Under the pieces are notes generated by a model. That model was not told the DNA's origin and did no database searches. It was given only the letters and a program-made list of their open reading frames with translations. Position numbers and translations under genes: made by a program. Below are positions 59,548 through 64,000 of a stretch of 64,000 nt of DNA, one piece after another. Each line of letters begins with the position of its first letter. Position 1 is the first letter of the stretch. Source of the stretch: Archangium sp. (GTDB lineage: Bacteria; Myxococcota; Myxococcia; Myxococcales; Myxococcaceae); assembly GCA_030681645.1 (NCBI GenBank), contig JAUXRX010000016.1, positions 100,645 to 164,644 of the forward strand, given 5' to 3'.

Positions 59548-60612
59548 ATGAAAGTGAACTGCGTGCTGGTCGGTCTGGCAGTGGTGTTGGCGGGGTGTGG
59601 TGGCCGAAACGAGAACCCCAGGGCAGACGCGGGGTGCGCGGCGGGGTCGCTCGACGCGTGCGAGTACCCGGTGCGCGGCGGGGAGCTGACGAAGCAGACG
59701 GTGATGGTGACCGACGCCGTGACCGGGCGCGTGCTGCCGGTGCTGGCGCGCAAGCCCGTGGGGGCGGGGCCCGCGCCGGTGGTGGTCTGGTCTCACGGCG
59801 GCGGCCTCAACGACGAGGGCCAGCTCCTCAGCCCCGAGTGGGGTGACACGCTGGTCACGCATGGCTTCGTGGTGCTGTCGATCGGGCACGTCGAGGTGAA
59901 CACGGCGACGGCGCAGGCGCTCTGCGTCGAAGGCATGGTGCCCGCCGCCGAGTGCGTGCCGCCCGCCGACGAAGACTCGGGGTTGATCGCGCTGGTGAAG
60001 GCGCGTGACGTCATCGCGGTGCTCGAGGCGCTGCCCACGCTGCAGCTCACCGGCGCTGAGCTGGACCTCGCGCGCGTCGCGGTGATGGGTTGGTCGGCGG
60101 GGGCGCGCGGCCCGCTGGTGACCCACGGCACGCGGTTCCTGCCCACGGCGTCGGCGCCCATCTACTCGGCGCCGCACCCGCGCCCCGTGGCGGTGGTGGC
60201 GCTCAGCCCGATGGGGCCCGGCTACGGCGGGTTCTACGACGGGCCCAGCGGGTCCTCGTGGGACCAGGTGCGCGGGCCCGTCTTCGTGGGCACCGGCGAC
60301 AACGACACCAAGCCCACCAAGCCCGACCTCACCGGGGCGACGCGGCGCATCTCGTGGGAACGGCAGCCCGCCGACGGAAAGCGCTGGCTGCTGTACTCGA
60401 AGCTGCCCGACGGCACGGGCGGCCACGGCACCTACAACCTCAGCGATCTCCGCTCGAGCGACGCGCGGGTCGCCCGCTTCTCCCGGGCGCTGCGCTCGGG
60501 CGTGCTGGCCTTTCTCGACGCGGAGCTGCGGGGCGACGCCGCGGCCCGCGCCTGGCTCGAGTCGGGCAACGCCCGCACGCTCGCGGGCGACGCAGACTGG
60601 GAGCACAAGTGA
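59548..60612 (+). CDS. alpha/beta hydrolase lipoprotein
   Basis: 354 residues. Lipobox VVLAGCGG (Cys17), Asp/Ala linker with extra Cys (CAAGSLDACEYPV), then a hydrolase fold: VVVWSHGGGLND (oxyanion loop HGG), VAVMGWSAGARG (nucleophile elbow GWSAG), late Asp in VGTGDNDTKPT and His in GTGGHGTYN. Close in plan to platelet-activating-factor acetylhydrolase or dienelactone hydrolase-like enzymes. Direct repeats CGTGAAAGTG and CATGAAAGTG (59516-59525, 59547-59556) bracket the promoter. Overlaps the TetR gene by GTGA. Confidence 0.8.
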   Translation: MKVNCVLVGLAVVLAGCGGRNENPRADAGCAAGSLDACEYPVRGGELTKQTVMVTDAVTGRVLPVLARKPVGAGPAPVVVWSHGGGLNDEGQLLSPEWGDTLVTHGFVVLSIGHVEVNTATAQALCVEGMVPAAECVPPADEDSGLIALVKARDVIAVLEALPTLQLTGAELDLARVAVMGWSAGARGPLVTHGTRFLPTASAPIYSAPHPRPVAVVALSPMGPGYGGFYDGPSGSSWDQVRGPVFVGTGDNDTKPTKPDLTGATRRISWERQPADGKRWLLYSKLPDGTGGHGTYNLSDLRSSDARVARFSRALRSGVLAFLDAELRGDAAARAWLESGNARTLAGDADWEHK

Positions 60613-61196
60613 AGTCGAAGCGCCGCGCCTACCGCATGGGGGCGCGCGCCGAGGCCGCCGCAGAGACGCACCGCCGCATTCTCGAGGCGGCCATCGAGCT
60701 GTTCGGGGAGAGGCTCTACGACGACGTGTCACTCGCCGACGTGGCCGACGCGGCCCAGGTCACCGTGCAGACGGTGCTGCGCCGCTTCGTGTCGAAGGAG
60801 GGCCTCACCGAGGCGGCGATCGCCCGCGGCGTGGAAGAGGTGCGCAGCCAGCGCTGGGCGGCGCCCGCGGGTGACCTGGCCGCGACCGTGCGGGGCCTGG
60901 TCGAGCACTACGAGGCCTGGGGCGCGCGCAGCCTGCGCTTCCTCTCGCAGGAGGCGCGCACCCCGGCCATGCGCAAGCTCACCGACGCCGGGCGCGTGCT
61001 GCACCACGAATGGGTCGATCACGCCTTCGCGGCCCGGCTCTCTGCAGCGAAGGGCGCCGCGCGCGAACGGCTCAGGGCGCGCCTCGTCGCCGTCACCGAC
61101 GTCTTCGTGTGGAAGATCATGCGGCGCGATCTCGGGCTCTCTCGCGGCGCGACGGAGCTGACCCTGCGCGAGCTCGTCGCCGCGGTCCTCGCGTGA
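60609..61196 (+). CDS. TetR-family transcriptional regulator
   Basis: 195 residues from GTG 60609 (GTGA overlap with the hydrolase). N-terminal HTH: RRILEAAIELFGERLYDDVS, LADVADAAQVTVQTVLRRFV and SKEGL, typical of TetR helices 1-4. Ligand-binding C-terminal domain is helical with no recognised signature. It probably controls the hydrolase/glycosyltransferase genes. The 40-bp palindrome at 59128 is a candidate operator but is some 380 bases before the operon, so this link is weak. Confidence 0.85.
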   Translation: MKSKRRAYRMGARAEAAAETHRRILEAAIELFGERLYDDVSLADVADAAQVTVQTVLRRFVSKEGLTEAAIARGVEEVRSQRWAAPAGDLAATVRGLVEHYEAWGARSLRFLSQEARTPAMRKLTDAGRVLHHEWVDHAFAARLSAAKGAARERLRARLVAVTDVFVWKIMRRDLGLSRGATELTLRELVAAVLA

Positions 61197-61209
61197 AGGG
61201 AGCGCTGCC

Positions 61210-62436
61210 ATGAAGGTCCTCGTCTACACCTCGCCTGCGCGCGGTCACCTCTACCCGCTGGTGCCCACGCTCGAGGAGCTCCGCCGCCGCGGCCACCAGG
61301 TCGCGGTGCGAAGCCTCAGCACCGAGGTCGAGCGGGTTCGCGCGCTGGGCTTCGAGGCCGAGCCGATCGACCCGGCCATCGAGGCCCGGGAGATCGACGA
61401 CTGGAAGTCGAAGTTCCCGCCGGCGGCGCTGCTCGCGGCCTGCCGCACCTTCGTCGACCGGGGCGCGCACGAGGTCGGTGACCTGCGCCGCGCCATCGCG
61501 CGGGAGCGGCCCGACGTGCTCTTCACCGACGTCAACAGCTGGGGCGCCGCTGCCGCGGCCGAGAGCTCGAAGCTGCCCTGGGCCGTCTTCGCGCCCTACT
61601 TCCTGCCGCTGCGGGCGCCCGGTGCGCCGCCGTGGGGCCTGGGCCTCGCGCCGCAGCCGGGGCTGCTCGGCCGGGTTCGCGACGCGTTGCTCTGGCCGGT
61701 GGTCAACGCGCTCTACAACCGGGTGTTGCCCGCGGTGAACGCCCTGCGCGCGAGCGCCGGCGCCGCGCCGTACCGCGACGTGGCCGACTTCGCGCAGCGC
61801 CCGCCCTGCATCGTCTCGTACACCGCCGAGCCCTTCGAGTACGCGCGCGCCTGGCCTGCGCACGTGCGGCTGGTCGGCCCCGGCGTCTGGGAGCCGCCCT
61901 CTGAGCCGCAGCCCTCGGCGGCTGCTGACGCGCGGCCGCTGGTGTTGGTCACCTGCTCCACCGAGTTTCAGAACGACGGCAAGCTGGTGGAGACCGCGCT
62001 CGCGGCGTTGGCCGACGAGCCGGTGCGGGTGCTCGCCACCACGGCGTCACTCGACCCGGGCCTGTTCCGCGCGCCCCCGAACGCGCGCGTCGAGCGCTTC
62101 GTTCCCCACGGGCCGGTGCTCAGGGAAGCGGCCTGCGTGGTGTGCCACGGCGGCATGGGCATCACCCAGAAGGCGTTGTCGGCGGGCGTGCCGGTGTGCG
62201 TGGTGCCCTTCGGGCGCGACCAGCTGGAAGTGGCGCGGCACGTCGAGGTCGCCCGCGCGGGAACGCGACTGCCTCCGGCGCGCCTGTCTTCCGAGCGGCT
62301 GCGGCGGGCGATTCGCGAGGCGATGGCCCTCAAGCCGGGGGCGCTGCACGTGGCCGAGCGCTTCCGCAACGCAGGGGGCGCCCGGGCGGCGGCCGCGGTG
62401 CTCGAGGGCCTCGTCGCCGCGGCAGCCGCGCGCTAG
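61210..62436 (+). CDS. GT1-family glycosyltransferase (MGT/UGT-like)
   Basis: 408 residues. N-terminal acceptor domain begins MKVLVYTSPARGHLYPLVPT, as in macrolide/antibiotic glycosyltransferases. The C-terminal donor domain has VCHGGMGITQKALSAGVPVCVV-PFGRDQ, the family's HGGxG(T) and PxxxDQ nucleotide-sugar site. It would transfer a sugar to a small lipophilic acceptor (antibiotic, xenobiotic or lipid). Located 13 bases after the TetR gene, suggesting a TetR-controlled modification or detoxification set with the hydrolase. Confidence 0.85.
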   Translation: MKVLVYTSPARGHLYPLVPTLEELRRRGHQVAVRSLSTEVERVRALGFEAEPIDPAIEAREIDDWKSKFPPAALLAACRTFVDRGAHEVGDLRRAIARERPDVLFTDVNSWGAAAAAESSKLPWAVFAPYFLPLRAPGAPPWGLGLAPQPGLLGRVRDALLWPVVNALYNRVLPAVNALRASAGAAPYRDVADFAQRPPCIVSYTAEPFEYARAWPAHVRLVGPGVWEPPSEPQPSAAADARPLVLVTCSTEFQNDGKLVETALAALADEPVRVLATTASLDPGLFRAPPNARVERFVPHGPVLREAACVVCHGGMGITQKALSAGVPVCVVPFGRDQLEVARHVEVARAGTRLPPARLSSERLRRAIREAMALKPGALHVAERFRNAGGARAAAAVLEGLVAAAAAR

Positions 62437-62471
62437 CTTCACGCCCTTCCACCCGCCGTCGGAGTCACCCC

Positions 62472-62837
62472 ATGCCCAGCACCCGCCGCCCCGGTCCGCG
62501 CCCGATCCTCAACCCGATGCCGAACCGGCCGACGAAGCCCGCCGTGAAGCCGACGGTGAACCCGCTGCCGAACAAGCCGACCACGAGCCCGTCGTGGGTG
62601 AAGCCCTCGGTCAACCCGATGCCGAACCGGCCCACGAAGCCGGCCGTGAAGCCGACGGTCAACCCGATGCCGAACAAGCCGACGAAGCCGGCCGTGAAGC
62701 CGACGGTCAACCCGATGCCGAACAAGCCGGCGAAGCCCGCGGTGAAGCCGACGGTCAACCCGATGCCGAACAAGCCGGCGAAGCCGGTGGTGCGCCCCAC
62801 CGTCAATCCGATGCCGAACACCGTCAAGAACGGCTGA
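62472..62837 (+). CDS. Pro/Lys/Asn-rich tandem-repeat protein
   Basis: 121 residues from ATG 62472. Almost all of it is six tandem copies of a 16-residue unit with consensus NPMPNKPTKPAVKPTV (one copy has 18 residues: NPLPNKPTTSPSWVKPSV), followed by NPMPNTVKNG. The DNA repeat is 48 bases with high identity, so copy number may vary. It is strongly basic, has no signal peptide, Cys or His, and a Pro every 2-3 residues. The stop is one base from the start of a ferritin-like diiron gene, so the two are translationally linked. It might be a structural protein or a substrate of that enzyme. Confidence 0.7.
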   Translation: MPSTRRPGPRPILNPMPNRPTKPAVKPTVNPLPNKPTTSPSWVKPSVNPMPNRPTKPAVKPTVNPMPNKPTKPAVKPTVNPMPNKPAKPAVKPTVNPMPNKPAKPVVRPTVNPMPNTVKNG

Positions 62838-62838
62838 G

Positions 62839-63645
62839 ATGCTGAACTTGGCGGCCGTCGATCGCGGGCTGGCGAGCGTGCAGCGGCGCTTCTTCGACGA
62901 AGCGTTGCCCCCCACGCTCAGCGCCGCGGCCTTCTCCTCCTTCGATGCGACGCGCTACGACCCCGAGACGCTCGCGTGGGGCCGGGAGTCGTGGCAGCTG
63001 CGCACGCTCGACGAGTACCGCTCGCAGGTCGGCTTCACCGAGCTGCTGATGGAGCTGACCGAGCTGGGCTGCGCCTTCGACACCGTCACCGCCGCGGTGC
63101 GGGTGGTGCGCGACGAAGCGAGGCACGTCGAGCTGTGCCGCCGGCTGGTGGTGGCGCTGGGCGGAACCGACGAGATCCCCGGCGACCCGAAGTACGTGCG
63201 CAGCGACCCGCGCGAGCCGCTCGAGGTGCGGGTGGTGCAGAGCATCGCGGGCAGCCTGTGCATCGGCGAGTGCCTGTCGACGGCCATCCTCGCGGCCACG
63301 CGCAAGGTGACGAAGGACCGCCTGGCGAAGGAGGTCGTCACCGCGCTCACCCGAGACGAGTCGTTCCACGGCCAGCTGGGGTGGACGTTGCTGCCGCAGC
63401 TGTGGCCGATGCTCGACGTGAAGCAGCAGCGCCGCGTGCGCGCGCGCATCGGTGAGGACCTGAAGAGCGCGAAGGAAGCCATCTTCGAGGGCTGCGATGG
63501 TGATGACGCGAAGGACGCGCGCAACCCGTTCGGTCACCTGAAGAACGCCGAGCGGCACGGGGTGTTCGAGCAGGCGCTCGAGCGCGACGTGCTGCGCCGG
63601 TTCCGCGACCTCGGCCTGCTCAGCAGCCGCCGCGCTGCACGCTGA
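62839..63645 (+). CDS. ferritin-like diiron protein
   Basis: 268 residues, four-helix ferritin-like core. The diiron ligands can be placed: Glu in helix 1 (E68 or E72, ELLMELTELG), E93-x2-H96 (RDEARHVELC), E144 (CIGECLSTAI) and E174-x2-H177 (DESFHGQLGW), i.e. E, ExxH, E, ExxH. Such proteins are oxygenases or oxidases rather than iron stores; relatives act in RiPP and arylamine chemistry. The adjacent tandem-repeat protein (one-base gap) makes a peptide-modifying role an attractive but unproven idea. Confidence 0.75.
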   Translation: MLNLAAVDRGLASVQRRFFDEALPPTLSAAAFSSFDATRYDPETLAWGRESWQLRTLDEYRSQVGFTELLMELTELGCAFDTVTAAVRVVRDEARHVELCRRLVVALGGTDEIPGDPKYVRSDPREPLEVRVVQSIAGSLCIGECLSTAILAATRKVTKDRLAKEVVTALTRDESFHGQLGWTLLPQLWPMLDVKQQRRVRARIGEDLKSAKEAIFEGCDGDDAKDARNPFGHLKNAERHGVFEQALERDVLRRFRDLGLLSSRRAAR

Positions 63646-63654
63646 GGGCGCGTC

Positions 63655-63819
63655 TCAGAGCGCAGCCTCGGCGCCTGCGCTGCTTCTGTTCCAGTGCTCG
63701 ATAAAGGCGATGGCCTCCCGTAGCTTCGGGAGCGTCCTGGCCTTCGGCCGGAGTTCATTCGACTTCAGCGCGTCGAGCAGCACCCCGTGACGCTGCGCCT
63801 TCGTCTTGGCAGCCGCCAT
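63655..63819 (-). CDS. small basic-N-terminal protein (54 aa)
   Basis: 54 residues: MAAAKTKAQRHGVLLDALKS, then a helical KLREAIAFIEHWN segment. Good third-position GC and an ATG at 63819 make it a likely real small gene. It lies convergent to the diiron gene and might be DNA- or RNA-binding. Not recognised. Confidence 0.45.
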   Translation of the reverse strand: MAAAKTKAQRHGVLLDALKSNELRPKARTLPKLREAIAFIEHWNRSSAGAEAAL

Positions 63820-63903
63820 CGCGGGTTGTCAGTTCGCGCTCCTTGCTCAACCGGGCTTGCCCTCGACCTTGCGCTCCTCGTGCACCTCCTGACTCAAGCT
63901 GAG

Positions 63904-63931
63904 CCTGGCGGAGCGTTTCAGCTCCGCCAGG
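63904..63931. terminator. strong hairpin, probable terminator
   Basis: CCTGGCGGAGC-GTTTCA-GCTCCGCCAGG, an 11-bp perfect stem with a 6-base loop, just downstream of the partial minus-strand gene ending at 63944. Confidence 0.5.
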
Positions 63932-63943
63932 TGACCCGGCTCG

Positions 63944-64000
63944 TCAGCCGATGGTGCCGCAGCGGTTGGCGATGCCGCCTCCGCCGCAGCTCTCGGTGGG
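63944..64000 (-). CDS. C-terminal end of a Cys-rich surface protein (partial)
   Basis: Only 18 residues are in the window (PTESCGGGGIANRCGTIG). The CGGGGxxxxCG ending is common at the end of Cys-repeat surface lipoproteins of Myxococcota. The gene continues beyond base 64000. A second minus-strand frame over the same bases stays open to 63847, so the frame choice rests on the Cys-Gly motif. Confidence 0.5.
   Translation of the reverse strand, partial: PTESCGGGGIANRCGTIG

Noticed and set aside
62500..62830. CRISPR array
   Set aside because: The 48-base units are contiguous, coding and without spacers.
63847..64000. Alternative minus-strand frame ending in HEERKVEGKPG
   Set aside because: Third-position GC is weak in its first part and the hairpin at 63904 lies inside it; the Cys-Gly-rich frame is preferred, although this one cannot be excluded.

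Overview
The window is high-GC DNA from a predatory or soil-type member of the Myxococcota. This is inferred from a MYXO-CTERM sorting tail on a secreted M36 protease, an Hanks-type Ser/Thr kinase with a C-terminal accessory domain, many lipoproteins with Asp/Ala/Gly-rich linkers after the lipobox, multidomain PAS-GGDEF-EAL signalling, and very high GC at third codon positions. No rRNA, CRISPR array, transposase, integrase or phage structural gene was seen. Genes lie on both strands in short, tightly overlapping operons (many ATGA or GTGA overlaps).

Layout. 1-2.5 kb: end of an amidohydrolase gene, a GH25 lysozyme and two small envelope proteins. 2.5-10.6 kb, minus strand: an EF-hand membrane protein, a tRNA-like locus in circularly permuted order (4.8 kb), a YkgJ-type cysteine-cluster protein, a run of zinc-ribbon and acidic unknowns, and a lipase. 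10.7-15.6 kb: a barrel protein, Pcm, a PAS-GGDEF-EAL protein, a DUF2934 protein and a di-heme lipoprotein. 15.7-23.6 kb: a complete CzcCBA-type metal efflux operon followed by an OmpR/HK two-component pair. In this operon two copies of a palindromic repeat are inserted about 15 nt after two consecutive start codons. 23.7-25.3 kb: a methyltransferase and a 2OG-Fe(II) oxygenase. 25.3-32.3 kb, minus strand: two paralogous propeller-like lipoproteins, then an operon of M36 protease, DUF2269 membrane protein and flavin amine oxidase. 32.3-36.9 kb: tandem paralogous lipoproteins plus a barrel protein, and small proteins. 37-42.3 kb: a B12-binding radical SAM enzyme and an ECF42-type sigma module (two DGPF/YCII proteins, the sigma factor and an overlapping rsgA) with the same promoter in front of both DGPF genes. 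42.6-47.1 kb: a collagen-stalked octaheme cytochrome and a large lipoprotein with LVIVD-type repeats. 47.1-53 kb: a receiver protein, a caspase-fold-like protein, a DUF4026/DUF2314-like protein and a bacterial SRCR-domain lipoprotein. 53-58.9 kb: an amidohydrolase lipoprotein, the Ser/Thr kinase with three tRNA-like sequences in its upstream region, and a VWA-type lipoprotein. 59-62.4 kb: a 40-bp palindrome, an alcohol dehydrogenase remnant, a hydrolase, a TetR regulator and a glycosyltransferase. 62.4-63.6 kb: a proline-rich tandem-repeat protein one base upstream of a ferritin-like diiron protein.

Three families of short intergenic repeats recur through the window: (R1) a REP-type element with a CCTCGACTCCGCTCGG core, (R2) a MITE-like CCCTCTCCCTGCG...GTGAGGGG palindrome, and (R3) a GCGCAGCGTTCCGCTGCT unit that twice ends right at a start codon. 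The points most worth a second look are the permuted tRNA-Glu(CUC)-like locus, the repeat-peptide/diiron pair, the repeat insertions inside the efflux operon, the collagen-octaheme cytochrome, and the self-contained ECF42 regulon. All assignments are from reading the sequence; no database search was run.
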